Shown: positions 35,308-45,214, counted from the stretch's first letter. The stretch: DNA of 64,000 nt from Verrucomicrobiota bacterium (GCA_016871495.1 VHDF01000017.1:1-64000); one strand, 5' to 3'. Numbers and translations are program-made. The notes: generated by a model from the sequence alone, not told the origin.

Positions 35308-37542
35308 TCACAGGCGCTGTGCCGTGGCACTCAGCCTGACGGCGCAGTGTTTGTAGCTGGGTTGACGCGAGTGGGGGTCGACGGTTTGCAAGGTAAGGCG
35401 ATTGGTTTCCGGGAAATGCATGGGCATGAAGAGAGTTCCTGGGGAGACCGTGGCCATGACTTGTGCTTTGACTTCCACCGATCCTCGACGGGAAGCGACT
35501 TGGACCCTGGCTCCGGGGGTGATGTTCAGCGCTCTCGCGTCCGCGGGGGAGATCTCCACATAGCATTCGCGTGGAGACAATTCCCGCAAGAGAGGGGATC
35601 TCCCCGTCCGCGTCAGCGTGTGCCATTGGGCGCTGGACCCTCGCCCGGTGAGCAGGACCCATGGATACTCGGAACAGGGCGGTTCGGCGGGTTCGCGAGG
35701 GGGTTCGAAGAGAAATCGCGCCTTCCCATCGGGCGTAAAAAAGACGCCGTCTTGGAACAGGCGCCTTTCGGGTTCCCGCGGGGTGCTTGAACCAGGCACT
35801 TTTTCGGGATCGGGATACGGCCACTGAATGCCGCCGGCCGCGTCGAGGTGGTCGTAACTGGCGATCCCCGAAAAATCGCAAGGCCTTCCTCGGCTTAGTC
35901 GTTTGAGAATCTGAAACGTTTGCTCAGGAGAAGACCACTCTTTGAACCGTTCCGAACAACCCCAGTACTCGGCCACGAGCTTGAAGATGTGGAAATCCGC
36001 CAGTGCTTGGCCTGGAGCCCGCCGGAGTTTGCGAGTGATGCCGATCCGCCGCTCGCTGTTGATTTGCGTTCCTTCCTTTTCCCCCCAACCCGCCGCGGGC
36101 AGGAGGAGGTGGGCTTGCCGGGCGGTGTCGGTGTCCCGGTAGAGATCCTGCACCGCGAGAAACTCGAGCCGTGCCAAGGTGGACCGGAGCCGGCTTTGGT
36201 CGATCCACGAGTGCGACGGATTGGTCCCGATGATCCAGAGGGCCTTGATGCGCCCCTCATCGATGCGGTCCAGAATCTGATCATAGGCAAGCGAGGCTGA
36301 GGTCGGAATTCGCTCCGGCGGAATGTTGAGCAGCGAAGCGACTTCGCGGCGATGCGCGGAATCCGCGAAATCGCGCCCGCCCAGGAGGGAAGTCGCGTTG
36401 GCGAAGAGGCGTGATCCCATCGCGTTGCATTGTCCCGTGATGCTGTTAGCACCCGTGCCCGGCTTGCCAAGATTGCCCGTCATCAAGGCCAAATTGATGA
36501 TCGCTTGCGCGGTGCGGGTGGATTCGTGACTTTGATTGACACCCATGGTCCACCAAAAGCTGCATCGGCGTCCCGGTCGCAGTGAATTCCAGAAGGACTC
36601 CAATTGTATCGAGTTCAATCCGGTCTCCGCGGCGACCCGTTCGAGGGTGAAGGGAGCGACGAAGGTTTTGAACGCTTCGAATCCCGAAGTGTGCCGGCCG
36701 ATGAATTCGAGGTCGAGACCGTCCCGCCGGACGAGTTCCCGGGCCGTTCCGTAGAGGAGGACGAGATCAGACTTGGGTTTGATGGGAAGGTGCAGTGTGG
36801 CATTCATCGCCGTCTCCGTCCGGCGCGGATCGATGACCACGATTTCGGGTGAGCGGCGATTCTTGAGGACACGCTGCCAAAGGATGGGATGGGCGACGCA
36901 GAGGTTGGAGCCGATCAGAACGAGGGTGTCCGATTCTTCGAAGTCGGTGTAGGAGAAGGGCGGCGCATCGAATCCGAAGCTCTGTTTGTAAGCCACGTGA
37001 GACGTCGCCATGCATTGACGAGTGTTGGAGTCTCCATGCATCCCGCCCATGCCAAACTTGAAGAGGGCACCCAGCAGCGCCATTTCTTCCGTGGTGATCT
37101 GGCCGGTGGACAAAAAGGCGACGCTTTCAGGTCCGTGGTCGTTGAGGAGGCGCTTGAACTTGTTGCAGAAAACGCGGAGAGCCTCGTCCCATCCGCAGGC
37201 GACGAAGGAATCCGACGATGTTCCCCGGATCATCGGACACAGGAGTCGCTCGGAGGTGGTGAGGGGCGCGAGGGCTTCCCACCCCTTGGGGCAGGCCGTG
37301 CCCGCGTTCACGATGGCATCGGGTGAGGGCGAAAGGTTGACGGCTTGTCCCTCTCTCAGGTGCGCCACAAGTTCACAACCGGTGGAACAAAATCCGCACA
37401 CAGTGCGAACCAGAGTGTCCGGTGACTTGCCCGCCGGTATTTGCGATGGCAAGCCGGGGTGCGAAACGCGGTCGAGAGAGGAAGTCAGGGGTCCGGTCCA
37501 TGCTCGACGCCATGTGTTGGACGGGGTTTCGGTCGAATTCAT
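35308..37542 (-). CDS. nasA: Assimilatory nitrate reductase catalytic subunit (molybdopterin)
   Basis: 744-residue molybdenum bis-MGD enzyme reducing nitrate to nitrite. An N-terminal [4Fe-4S] site is formed by 'CGFCSTGCEL' and 'ACPKG' (C49, C52, C56, C84). 'GMGGMHGDSNTRQCMATSHVAYKQSFG' contains the cysteine that ligates Mo in Nas/Nap enzymes. The C-terminal 'LLTGRGSSAQWHTLTRTGRS' and 'PMHFPETNRLTLQTVDPHSRQPSYKHCAVRL' match NarB/NasA. There is no Tat signal, so it is cytoplasmic. It is the last gene of the operon and overlaps the DmsB-DmsC fusion gene by four bases, suggesting that this module donates its electrons. Confidence 0.93.
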   Translation of the reverse strand: MNSTETPSNTWRRAWTGPLTSSLDRVSHPGLPSQIPAGKSPDTLVRTVCGFCSTGCELVAHLREGQAVNLSPSPDAIVNAGTACPKGWEALAPLTTSERLLCPMIRGTSSDSFVACGWDEALRVFCNKFKRLLNDHGPESVAFLSTGQITTEEMALLGALFKFGMGGMHGDSNTRQCMATSHVAYKQSFGFDAPPFSYTDFEESDTLVLIGSNLCVAHPILWQRVLKNRRSPEIVVIDPRRTETAMNATLHLPIKPKSDLVLLYGTARELVRRDGLDLEFIGRHTSGFEAFKTFVAPFTLERVAAETGLNSIQLESFWNSLRPGRRCSFWWTMGVNQSHESTRTAQAIINLALMTGNLGKPGTGANSITGQCNAMGSRLFANATSLLGGRDFADSAHRREVASLLNIPPERIPTSASLAYDQILDRIDEGRIKALWIIGTNPSHSWIDQSRLRSTLARLEFLAVQDLYRDTDTARQAHLLLPAAGWGEKEGTQINSERRIGITRKLRRAPGQALADFHIFKLVAEYWGCSERFKEWSSPEQTFQILKRLSRGRPCDFSGIASYDHLDAAGGIQWPYPDPEKVPGSSTPREPERRLFQDGVFFTPDGKARFLFEPPREPAEPPCSEYPWVLLTGRGSSAQWHTLTRTGRSPLLRELSPRECYVEISPADARALNITPGARVQVASRRGSVEVKAQVMATVSPGTLFMPMHFPETNRLTLQTVDPHSRQPSYKHCAVRLSATAQRL

Positions 37543-39146
37543 GGCGCGATCGAGCCCGGCATTTTGTCTGGCGCCGAGGCGGCGAAGAACAGACGCCGTT
37601 CGAGGAGTTCACCCGCCAGCGCCAAAATGAACCCCAGCGCTGGAATCAAGCTTGGAACAGGAGTGTGAGACGCGCCCTGCAACACTGGAAGGATCAGTCC
37701 GCCGAGGCTGCCGAGAATCCAACGCGCGATGAATGCGTTCCGCAACGGGCCTTGAATCAGTTGGGCGGCTCGATAGGAGGTTGGATTCGATATCGAATGG
37801 GCACTCCGCGCTGAGATCAGGGGGGCCAGTTCAACGGTCGCTTTGGCGGTAAAAGCGAGGAGGGCGGCTGAGGTCAACGCCTGACCGGCAGGAAAGACCA
37901 GCAGCAGCAGCGCCCCGAGGAGGAATGCGGTGAGCACGAACTTGGCAAAGGTGGGGACCATCCGCCAGGACCTCCGTCCGGTTGCCGCATAAACCATGGT
38001 TTGGGCGAATAGGCTCAGAACTCCGGAAAGGCACAATGCGACACTCCACGCCAAGGGAGAGTTCCAGCGAGGGGTCGCGACCTGCATGGCCAATCCCCCT
38101 GCGGCGAGGCACGCAAAGAGACCGAGAGCCATGGCTTCGCGGCTTAACCAGGACGTTCGCCAGCCCAAACCGATGCGCCAGGCTTTGAGCGGTTGGCCGA
38201 GGTGAAAGACACTGGCGGCCATGCCCAGGCAGAAGAGGCAGGTGCCGAGGAGGAAAGGATCTCGGCGCGAGGCGGCATCAAGCAGCCAAGACAGACACAG
38301 CGTGCCGATCCCGGCTTGAGTCAGAACCAGCATGAAGACCAACGGCCAGTGAGATTTCGCCACGCGGGTTTCATGATGGTCGGCCGCGTGCAACGGGAGT
38401 CCGGTTCTTCGTGTCAGGTACCTTGTCGTGGGCAGTGTGATTCGCGGATCGGGCGTGTCGGGCAACCAGGGATTGGGCTGCGAAGCCACGTCCAATGCGA
38501 TCCGAACCTGCCGGACATCTTGATGCACGATGCGGATGGCTTCGTTGGGGCAGCCTTGGACGCAGGCCGGCGCTTCACCCTCCTCAAGGCGGCCGTGGCA
38601 CATGTCGCATTTCCTAACGATGCCCAAAGCTTTGGAAAATTGGGGCACCTCGTAGGGGCATGTGAGCGTGCAATAACTGCATCCGATGCACTGGTCGTCC
38701 AGATGATGAACGATTCCCGTGTGGGGATCCTTATCGTAAGCCAGAACGGGGCATCCCGACAGGCAGCCCGGTTCCAGGCAATGGTGGCAGGCGGTGGTTA
38801 CCGTCTGCTGCACGAAGCGGTGGTTCGCCGAGGGCCAGAGATGGTCCTCGCCAGCTTCCACGCTCGTCAATAATCCGACCGAACGCCACGTTTCACCGAA
38901 CTCCAGTCCGTTGAGTGAATGGCATGCGGTGACGCATCCCTTGCAGCCGGAGCAACGGTCGAGATCGACTTCGAAGGCGAGTTGCTCATGGTCTCCGGGC
39001 GGACGGATGGGAATGAGATCCCGATACGTTCGCTGGGGTGATCGAGGAGCCCATTCTTCGTGCCAGAGCGAGAATCGCTGCGCGGCTCCCACGGAGCTTT
39101 GCTCCGCGAGCAAGGCGTCGATCAAGGTTGCAGGCTCGTTTTTCAT
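37539..39146 (-). CDS. Fused DmsB-like ferredoxin and DmsC-like membrane anchor
   Basis: 535 residues. The N-terminal half (about 55-210) is a four-cluster ferredoxin: 'CSGCKGCVTACHSLNG', 'CHHCLEPGCLSGCPVLAY', 'CIGCSYCTLTCPYEVPQF', 'CDMCHGRLEEGEAPACVQGCPNEAI'. The C-terminal half (about 265-525) has eight or so hydrophobic helices of the DmsC quinol-oxidising anchor ('WPLVFMLVLTQAGIGTLCLSWLL', 'FHLGQPLKAWRIGLGWRTSWLSREA'). In DMSO reductase these are two proteins. Here the fusion is coupled to a cytoplasmic nitrate reductase, so quinol-derived electrons would pass to nitrate at the inner membrane. The start at 39146 is 17 bases after nirA. Confidence 0.9.
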   Translation of the reverse strand: MKNEPATLIDALLAEQSSVGAAQRFSLWHEEWAPRSPQRTYRDLIPIRPPGDHEQLAFEVDLDRCSGCKGCVTACHSLNGLEFGETWRSVGLLTSVEAGEDHLWPSANHRFVQQTVTTACHHCLEPGCLSGCPVLAYDKDPHTGIVHHLDDQCIGCSYCTLTCPYEVPQFSKALGIVRKCDMCHGRLEEGEAPACVQGCPNEAIRIVHQDVRQVRIALDVASQPNPWLPDTPDPRITLPTTRYLTRRTGLPLHAADHHETRVAKSHWPLVFMLVLTQAGIGTLCLSWLLDAASRRDPFLLGTCLFCLGMAASVFHLGQPLKAWRIGLGWRTSWLSREAMALGLFACLAAGGLAMQVATPRWNSPLAWSVALCLSGVLSLFAQTMVYAATGRRSWRMVPTFAKFVLTAFLLGALLLLVFPAGQALTSAALLAFTAKATVELAPLISARSAHSISNPTSYRAAQLIQGPLRNAFIARWILGSLGGLILPVLQGASHTPVPSLIPALGFILALAGELLERRLFFAASAPDKMPGSIAP

Positions 39147-39163
39147 GCGGGGCGGCAGTCCGT

Positions 39164-40906
39164 CTAGCCCAGGAGTTCTTGCAGGGTTCGAACATCATGC
39201 CGTGTGGTGAAGCCGCGAAACGATTCGCCTGGATGGCGATGAGCGAGGAACCCTTGGAGGATCTTTTCCATGGTGAAGGGCAGCATGGCCACACTGACGC
39301 CTTGAAAGAGCTGGCGTCCGACCGTGGTTTGGGATCCGAACCCGCCGCCGACAAAGATGTGATAACCTTCGACGGATTCGCCGTTGACCTTCACTTTTGC
39401 GCCGAGCAGTCCGAGGTCACCGATGTAGTGTTGTGCGCAGGAATTCGGGCACCCGGTGAGGTGGACGTTGACGGGCACGTCGAGTTGGACTCGCCGGTCC
39501 AGGTAATCCATGAGTTCCAGCGCGTGTCCCTTGGTGTTGGCGCCGGCGAATTTGCAGTAGCTGTTGCCGGTGCAAGCCACGAAGCCGCTCCTAAGATTCG
39601 ATTGGCGGGTGTCGAATCCAATCTTCTTCAGTGCTCGCGCCACGGTCTCGATGAAGGCCTCGCGGATGTTGGGCAGGATGAGGCTTTGCCATACCGTGAG
39701 CCGGATCTCGCCTGACCCGTAGAGTTCGGCGAGTTCCGCCACACGCCGCATTTGCTTGGAGGTGAGCTGCCCCACCGGAACGGAGGCGCCGATCCAGAAG
39801 AGCCCCGCCTGTTTTTGGGGATGAATGCCGACATGAGGGTGAGGGCGCGGGACTCGTCGATTTTCTTCCTGATCTTCAAAGCCATGAACTCGGGGCAATT
39901 TGATTCCGAGTTGTGACTCCGTGGCTTCGAGGAATTGATGGAGACTCCAATGTTCCAGCAGATGTTTCAGTCGCGCCTTCTTGCGATCGGAGCGGTTTCC
40001 GTTTTGCAGATAGACGCGCAGCATCGCGCAAGCAGTGGCGACGAGCCGGTCGGGAGGGATGAGCACCCCCAAATCGCTGGCGAAGGCCTTGTGGCCGGTC
40101 GCCCCGCCCACCGCGGCGCGAAAATAGACCCCGGGGGGAACCTCCGCCGGCCCCGCGGGCACGCGCACCGCGCGAAACCCGATGTCGTTGGTCTCTTCCA
40201 AGGTGGGGATCGATCCGCCCCCGTGCAAAGCGATGTTGAATTTGCGGGGAAGGTCGTAGAACTCGCGCTGATGGAGAATGCAGGCGGCCAGCTCTTCGAC
40301 GAGGGGCAGGGTCTCAATGAGTTCCTCGACATCGACGCCGCTCGTGGCATCGCAAGTGAGATTGCGGACATTGTCCGCGCCGGCGCCTCGAGTATGCAGC
40401 CCGATGGCTTGCACCCGGCGGAGAAACTCGGGCGCATCCTTGGGCTGGATCAACCTCATTTGCAGGTTCGATCGCGTGGTGATTTGGATGTAGCCGCTGG
40501 TCAATGTGTCCGCAATCGTGGCCAGTTCGCGAAGCTGGAAGGAGCGGAGCGCACCCCCGGGGATTCGAAGCCGGGCCATGAACCCCTCCTTGGTGGGAGA
40601 CAGGTAGAACAAGCCGTGCCACTTGAATCGATAGGTGTTCTCTTTGTCCGGCGCTTGATGGGCGGCGGCGTGCTGGAGGAGGAGTGGATAGCTGTCCAGC
40701 GGGTGCAACTCGCGCTTGAGGCGTTCCTCGGGGATCAAGTCAGGTTCGGACGGAAGCGCCGACGGCATGTCGGGGATGGGGGCAAGATCGGAAAACCGGT
40801 ATCCACGGTTCTTCAATCCGGCGAAAAACCCGTCGAGATAAGCTCCCTGTCCCTCGCTGAGCGTTTCGCCCGCGGCGGTGTGGAATGGGATGGTCGAGTC
40901 GGGCAT
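39164..40906 (-). CDS. nirA: Assimilatory nitrite reductase NirA (siroheme, [4Fe-4S])
   Basis: 580-residue nitrite/sulfite reductase family enzyme, six-electron reduction of nitrite to ammonium. The siroheme-iron-sulfur ligands are 'ACTGNSYCKFA' (C445, C451) and 'LTGCPNSCAQHYIGD' (C486, C490). 'TTRSNLQMRLIQPKDAP' and 'GAGADNVRNLTCDATSGVD' are the first-half substrate and siroheme segments. The N-terminus carries 'EGQGAYLDGFFAGL', a motif also found at the start of the adjacent diflavin reductase. Three bases separate the two genes. The nitrate context argues for nitrite over sulfite. Confidence 0.93.
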   Translation of the reverse strand: MPDSTIPFHTAAGETLSEGQGAYLDGFFAGLKNRGYRFSDLAPIPDMPSALPSEPDLIPEERLKRELHPLDSYPLLLQHAAAHQAPDKENTYRFKWHGLFYLSPTKEGFMARLRIPGGALRSFQLRELATIADTLTSGYIQITTRSNLQMRLIQPKDAPEFLRRVQAIGLHTRGAGADNVRNLTCDATSGVDVEELIETLPLVEELAACILHQREFYDLPRKFNIALHGGGSIPTLEETNDIGFRAVRVPAGPAEVPPGVYFRAAVGGATGHKAFASDLGVLIPPDRLVATACAMLRVYLQNGNRSDRKKARLKHLLEHWSLHQFLEATESQLGIKLPRVHGFEDQEENRRVPRPHPHVGIHPQKQAGLFWIGASVPVGQLTSKQMRRVAELAELYGSGEIRLTVWQSLILPNIREAFIETVARALKKIGFDTRQSNLRSGFVACTGNSYCKFAGANTKGHALELMDYLDRRVQLDVPVNVHLTGCPNSCAQHYIGDLGLLGAKVKVNGESVEGYHIFVGGGFGSQTTVGRQLFQGVSVAMLPFTMEKILQGFLAHRHPGESFRGFTTRHDVRTLQELLG

Positions 40907-40909
40907 GGG

Positions 40910-42757
40910 TCAATAAACGTCCTTCTCGTAGCGATGTTCCTGGCGCAATCGGTTCACGTAGTCGGCGGCCGCGGAGGGCGAGCGGCCTCCGGCCGTTTCC
41001 ACCACTCGATGCAGGGCGCGGTCCACATCCTTGGCCATGCGTTTGGCGTCTCCACAAACGTAGAAGTGCGCGCCCGCATCGAGCCAGGACATCAGTTCTG
41101 AAGCCTGTTCGAGCATGAGATCCTGGACATAAATCTTGTGTTCCTGGTCGCGTGAGAACGCGAGGTCGAGACGGGTGAGAAAACCGCCCTCCCGCCAGGC
41201 CGTGAGTTCCGCCTCGTAGAGAAAGTCGTGGGCTCGGCGTTGATCGCCGAAAAAGAGCCAGTTTTTTCCCGTGGCACCATGGGCGCGGCGTTCTTCCAGA
41301 AAAGCGCGAAAAGGCGCGATCCCCGTCCCCGGGCCCACCATGATCACAGGGCGGCTGCCATCGCCCGGGAGGCGGAAATGCCTCGATGTTTGCACGAATG
41401 CCGGGACCGGTGTTTGGTGGGGAACCACCCGGTCCGCGAGCCAACAGGAAGCGACTCCCTTTCTGAGACGTCCGTGAGATTCGTAGCGGACCGTGGCGAT
41501 GGTGAGGTGAACTTCGCCGGGGTGGGCCTTGGGCGAGGAGGAAATCGAGTACAAGCGGGGCTGCAACTTGCGAAGCAGATCCGGGAGCTCGTGAAGTTCC
41601 AGTCGCGAACCCGGACACGCTTTGAGCACGTCCACCAAGTCGCGTCCGGCCAGCCACGATTCCAGGTCCGCTTTGCGACTGGGATCGCGCATGGCCTTCA
41701 GGTCGCCTGAGGCGGTTCGTTCCAGCGCGGTTTGCACGAAGGCCTGCGTCGGTTGGGTGATGACGAGTTCGGACAAGAGGGCTTGATGGAGGGAAATCGT
41801 CTTTCCTTCACCCAGCGTGACGGGCTCTTCTCCCCGATAACCGAGCGCCGCCAGGAGCTCTTCCACCAGGACCGGACAATTGGAGGGAAAGACGCCGAGC
41901 GCGTCTCCGGCCTCGTAATGCAACGAGTCCGTATCGAATTTCAAGATGACATGGCGGGTGTCCTTGGCGGATTCGGCGTGATTGAGCCGAGCAGCCGAGA
42001 CCAGGGAGCACGGCACGGGCGATGCTCGTGTTCCCCGGACCGGGACGGTGTTGCGGCCCGGCGGAGGGGCCAGCCTGTCGATCGAATCGGCGCTCGCGCC
42101 CGGGGATTCCGCGATGGATGTCGGGAGGGTGTCCCGGTTTGGCGGGGACGATGGGGCGGGACTCAGGGCAAGGGACTGCAAGGCCGGCCACAGCGAATCC
42201 GCCCAGGCTTGCGCCGCAGACTCGTAGTCCACATCGCAATCGACTCGTGCGGTGAGGCGGCGGCCCCCCAAGGCTTCGAGACGTTCGTCGAATTTGCGTC
42301 CCGCCCCGCAGAAATCCGTGTAATTGCGATCGCCCAGAGCCAGCACGGCGAACGGCCAGTCTTGAAGGATCCTGCCGGCCTCCGAACTCAGCCACTCCCA
42401 TCCTTGCGCCGCGTTGTCCGGAGGATCCCCGTCTCCCCAGGTGCTGGTGATGATGAGGAGCGGTGCCGGCGGAATGGCGGAGGACAGTTCGTTGAGGGGG
42501 CGAACGGCAGGCATGAAACCGCGCGTGCCGGCGTCCTTCGCCAGCCGGCGGGCCAGTTGTTCCGCCGTGCCGCTTTGGGAACCGAAGAAGACATGGACCG
42601 GCGGTTTGAGCGTGAAGACATTCGAGGAGAGATGAGCGGACGGCGATTCCGAGGCTTCATTGAAAATGCCCGCAAGGAACCCATTAATCCAGGCACGCTG
42701 TCGGGGCGTGAACGGGGCACTTTCGGGGAGCGCAGGAATGGGCAGCCGTCCGCTCAT
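40910..42757 (-). CDS. CysJ-like diflavin reductase (FMN/FAD/NADPH), probable NirA partner
   Basis: 615 residues: flavodoxin domain (about 52-195, 'VFFGSQSGTAEQLARRLAKD', 'STWGDGDPPDNA', 'LALGDRNYTDFCGAG'), a proline-rich linker, FAD domain ('QPRLYSISSSPKAHPGEVHLTI' with the RxYS motif), and NADPH domain ('IMVGPGTGIAPFRAFLEERR', 'WLFFGDQRRAHDFLYEAE', C-terminal 'EKDVY'). The fold is that of sulfite reductase flavoprotein CysJ. In this operon it most likely passes NADPH electrons to NirA (inference). It begins with 'TPRQRAWINGFLAGIF', matching the NirA N-terminal motif. Confidence 0.9.
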   Translation of the reverse strand: MSGRLPIPALPESAPFTPRQRAWINGFLAGIFNEASESPSAHLSSNVFTLKPPVHVFFGSQSGTAEQLARRLAKDAGTRGFMPAVRPLNELSSAIPPAPLLIITSTWGDGDPPDNAAQGWEWLSSEAGRILQDWPFAVLALGDRNYTDFCGAGRKFDERLEALGGRRLTARVDCDVDYESAAQAWADSLWPALQSLALSPAPSSPPNRDTLPTSIAESPGASADSIDRLAPPPGRNTVPVRGTRASPVPCSLVSAARLNHAESAKDTRHVILKFDTDSLHYEAGDALGVFPSNCPVLVEELLAALGYRGEEPVTLGEGKTISLHQALLSELVITQPTQAFVQTALERTASGDLKAMRDPSRKADLESWLAGRDLVDVLKACPGSRLELHELPDLLRKLQPRLYSISSSPKAHPGEVHLTIATVRYESHGRLRKGVASCWLADRVVPHQTPVPAFVQTSRHFRLPGDGSRPVIMVGPGTGIAPFRAFLEERRAHGATGKNWLFFGDQRRAHDFLYEAELTAWREGGFLTRLDLAFSRDQEHKIYVQDLMLEQASELMSWLDAGAHFYVCGDAKRMAKDVDRALHRVVETAGGRSPSAAADYVNRLRQEHRYEKDVY

Positions 42758-42763
42758 CTGAGA

Positions 42764-44308
42764 TCAGAAGTTGATGGCCAGTTGGAGGTAAACATAGTTG
42801 GCATCCTGGGATCCTCCGGCCCCTTGCAAGCTGCTGTCGATGTAGCTTCCCGTAAAAAAGTGGCCGTAGCCGGCTTCCAGTTGCGCGAACCGGGTGAGGG
42901 CGAAGCCAAGAATCACATCGATTTCGGAGCCGACGTAGTTGCTGTAGGAAGGATTGACGCCATAACCGGCGGCGTTGGCGGCTCCACCCCCTCGCGGAAG
43001 CCCCGCGACGTTGTAGAAATTGTCCTGAGTGTCCGCCAGCCAGAAAGCGTGGGCCTCCACCGCGAGACTCAGCCGCGCGTGGGGCTTGATCTGATAGATG
43101 GCGCGAACGTTATGGATGTTTTGCAGGGACACAAAATCCATGTAGCCGTAAAACTTGTGGTTGGTGGGGAAGAGGTTCTCGAAAGTGCCGTGCTCGTCGT
43201 CCGCGGGGTTGCCGTCCCCGGAAGCGTGGGAATACTCGAGGCCGAGGCGCGGACTCCCGGTGCTCTCGGTAAAGGTGTAGCCCCCTTGCAGGGTGAACGC
43301 GTAGGCCAAGTGTTCCTGGCTGCGGGTAAGGATTCCCGCTCGTGTGTCGTTGAAATGACCGAATTGGCCGTTCGCTTCCAGCGTGTAGTCGAAGGGGCCG
43401 AACTGACCGGGCGCCGATTTCAATCGAGTCCCCACGGTGTAAATATCTCTCGCACTGGGTTGGGGGGCTTGGGGTGAGGGCACGGCCAGAGCCGCTTGAG
43501 CATTGGCATTGCGCGCGAGGAAATAGAAGTCGAGCGAGTGGTTTGGAATTTTCGGAGAAGTGGCGTAGAGGCCGGAGAACCAGTCGTAGTCGTTGGCGAC
43601 GTTGAAGCGACCGTCCTCCGGGATGACGACGCGGCTGCCAAACAGGTCGGCGCCAAACCATTCGTTCTGCCAGCGCAGTTTGGCGGCGTCGAACACCCGC
43701 CCGATATTATTCCAAGCGAACGCGCCGACCAGCCGTTCGTCCGCGTAGCTCAATTCCTGCCGTCCGACCTTGAAGGACAGGGGAAACTCCTTGTGGTTGC
43801 CCAAGGTGAAATAGGCCTGATGCAGGTCGATCGAGTCGGATTCGGGGCCGCGGCCTTTTCTCGGCACCGGTCCTGCGGAGGCGAACCGGTCATCCTCCTG
43901 CGCCAGGCTGCTGCGGCCTTCGGCCAGCACCGACCACCACTTGTCGCTATATCCGGTGCGAAAGCGAACTCTCTCCAAAAAGTAGGTGTTGTCGGTGTCC
44001 GCACCCTGGCTCCGGAAATCGAGTGAACCCGGGGATCCCGCGATGCCTATGTTGTCTTTCAATTCGTAACGAAAGCGAGCGGACCCCCCGATATCCCAGG
44101 CGGCCATGTAAGGATCGTCTTTCCGAAGCCACTCGTTGATGAAGCCCGGGAACGGACGGAGCGGAGGGGGTGGCGAGTATTGGGCGAGAACGGTCGGGGC
44201 TCCAAGGAGGGCGGCGAGGCCGAGCGCATTCGCACACTTGGGCACGCGGGTGATGCCTGCAAAAGTGCCAGGACGCGGGGCGCGTGGAGGGGAGAGAGGA
44301 GAGATCAT
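42764..44308 (-). CDS. Alginate-export-family outer-membrane porin
   Basis: 514 residues with a signal peptide ending 'LAALLGAPTVLAQ'. The rest is a beta barrel of alternating aromatic strands of the alginate_exp family: 'IGGSARFRYELKDN', 'FFLERVRFRTGY'-type strands, 'LSFKVGRQELSYADERLVGAFAWNN', and C-terminal 'DANYVYLQLAINF' ending in phenylalanine as outer-membrane proteins do. Lying between the nitrate ABC ATPase (27 bases away) and the diflavin reductase (6 bases away), it is probably the outer-membrane route for nitrate or nitrite. The family name reflects its archetype and does not imply alginate. Confidence 0.85.
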   Translation of the reverse strand: MISPLSPPRAPRPGTFAGITRVPKCANALGLAALLGAPTVLAQYSPPPPLRPFPGFINEWLRKDDPYMAAWDIGGSARFRYELKDNIGIAGSPGSLDFRSQGADTDNTYFLERVRFRTGYSDKWWSVLAEGRSSLAQEDDRFASAGPVPRKGRGPESDSIDLHQAYFTLGNHKEFPLSFKVGRQELSYADERLVGAFAWNNIGRVFDAAKLRWQNEWFGADLFGSRVVIPEDGRFNVANDYDWFSGLYATSPKIPNHSLDFYFLARNANAQAALAVPSPQAPQPSARDIYTVGTRLKSAPGQFGPFDYTLEANGQFGHFNDTRAGILTRSQEHLAYAFTLQGGYTFTESTGSPRLGLEYSHASGDGNPADDEHGTFENLFPTNHKFYGYMDFVSLQNIHNVRAIYQIKPHARLSLAVEAHAFWLADTQDNFYNVAGLPRGGGAANAAGYGVNPSYSNYVGSEIDVILGFALTRFAQLEAGYGHFFTGSYIDSSLQGAGGSQDANYVYLQLAINF

Positions 44309-44335
44309 ATTTGGGTGTGAAGGTGGATCTGCGGG

Positions 44336-45214
44336 TTAGAGATGAATGGCGGGAGCTCTCTGGAGGCGCGGACTGGGCGATAATCCGGGTTGAGAGGGAG
44401 CGGTGGCCGGGGGTGGGGGTGTCTTTTCTCGAGGACGCCGATGGGCTCGCTCGTTGAGGAAGGACAGAACGCGTTCTCGCAACAGATCATACTCGGGGTG
44501 ATTCATGATCTCTTGGCGGGTGCGAGGCCGCGGGAAGCGCACGTCGATGATTTCACCCACCCCGGCCTCAGGGCCATCCGTCATGCAGACGATGCGATCG
44601 GAGAGATAAATGGCTTCATCCACGTCGTGGGTGACCATCAAGGCGGTCTTTTGATTTCGCTTCCAAAGATCGAGCAGGATTTGTTGCAGCTCGTACCGCG
44701 TCAGGGTGTCCAGCATTCCGAAGGGCTCGTCCAGCAACAGCATTTTGGGAGACAGCGCGAAGGCTCGCGCGATGCCCACGCGTTGGCGCATGCCTTGGCT
44801 CAATTCCGCGGGACGCTTGTCCATGGCGTCGGCCAATCCCACCAGGGACAGGTAGTATTCCGAGATCTGCGAGCGTTCTTGCCTGCGGGCGGTGTAGAAG
44901 GCCTGATCCACGCCCAACGCGACGTTCTCGCGCGCGGTCAGCCATGGCAGGAGGCTGGGAGATTGAAAAACCACGCCGCGGTCGGGACCTGGACCCGCCA
45001 GTTCCTTGCCGGCCAGGATCATGCCACCTTCCGTGGGATCGCTCAGTCCGGCCACCATGGCCAGGACGGTGGATTTTCCGCAACCGGAGTGCCCGATGAG
45101 ACAAACGAACTCGCCCCGCTGAACCCGGAGGTCGAACTCCTTGACGACGGTGACCATGCCGCCGGGCGACGGGAAAGCCTTGGAGAGTTTGTGGATTTCG
45201 AGATAAGGGCTCAT
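44336..45214 (-). CDS. nrtD: Nitrate ABC transporter ATPase (NrtD-like)
   Basis: 292-residue ATPase. Walker A 'GHSGCGKST' (41-49), 'PDRGVVFQSPSLLPWLTARENVALG', signature 'LSQGMRQRVGIARAF', Walker B 'LLLDEPFGMLD' and switch 'LMVTHDVDEAI' are intact. The LS[NQ]GM signature and 'MLDTLTRYELQQILL' are characteristic of nitrate/taurine-type NrtC/D ATPases. The C-terminal ~30 residues are proline-rich. It overlaps the upstream ATPase gene by four bases, and the two should form the heterodimeric motor of the nitrate importer. Confidence 0.93.
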   Translation of the reverse strand: MSPYLEIHKLSKAFPSPGGMVTVVKEFDLRVQRGEFVCLIGHSGCGKSTVLAMVAGLSDPTEGGMILAGKELAGPGPDRGVVFQSPSLLPWLTARENVALGVDQAFYTARRQERSQISEYYLSLVGLADAMDKRPAELSQGMRQRVGIARAFALSPKMLLLDEPFGMLDTLTRYELQQILLDLWKRNQKTALMVTHDVDEAIYLSDRIVCMTDGPEAGVGEIIDVRFPRPRTRQEIMNHPEYDLLRERVLSFLNERAHRRPREKTPPPPATAPSQPGLSPSPRLQRAPAIHL

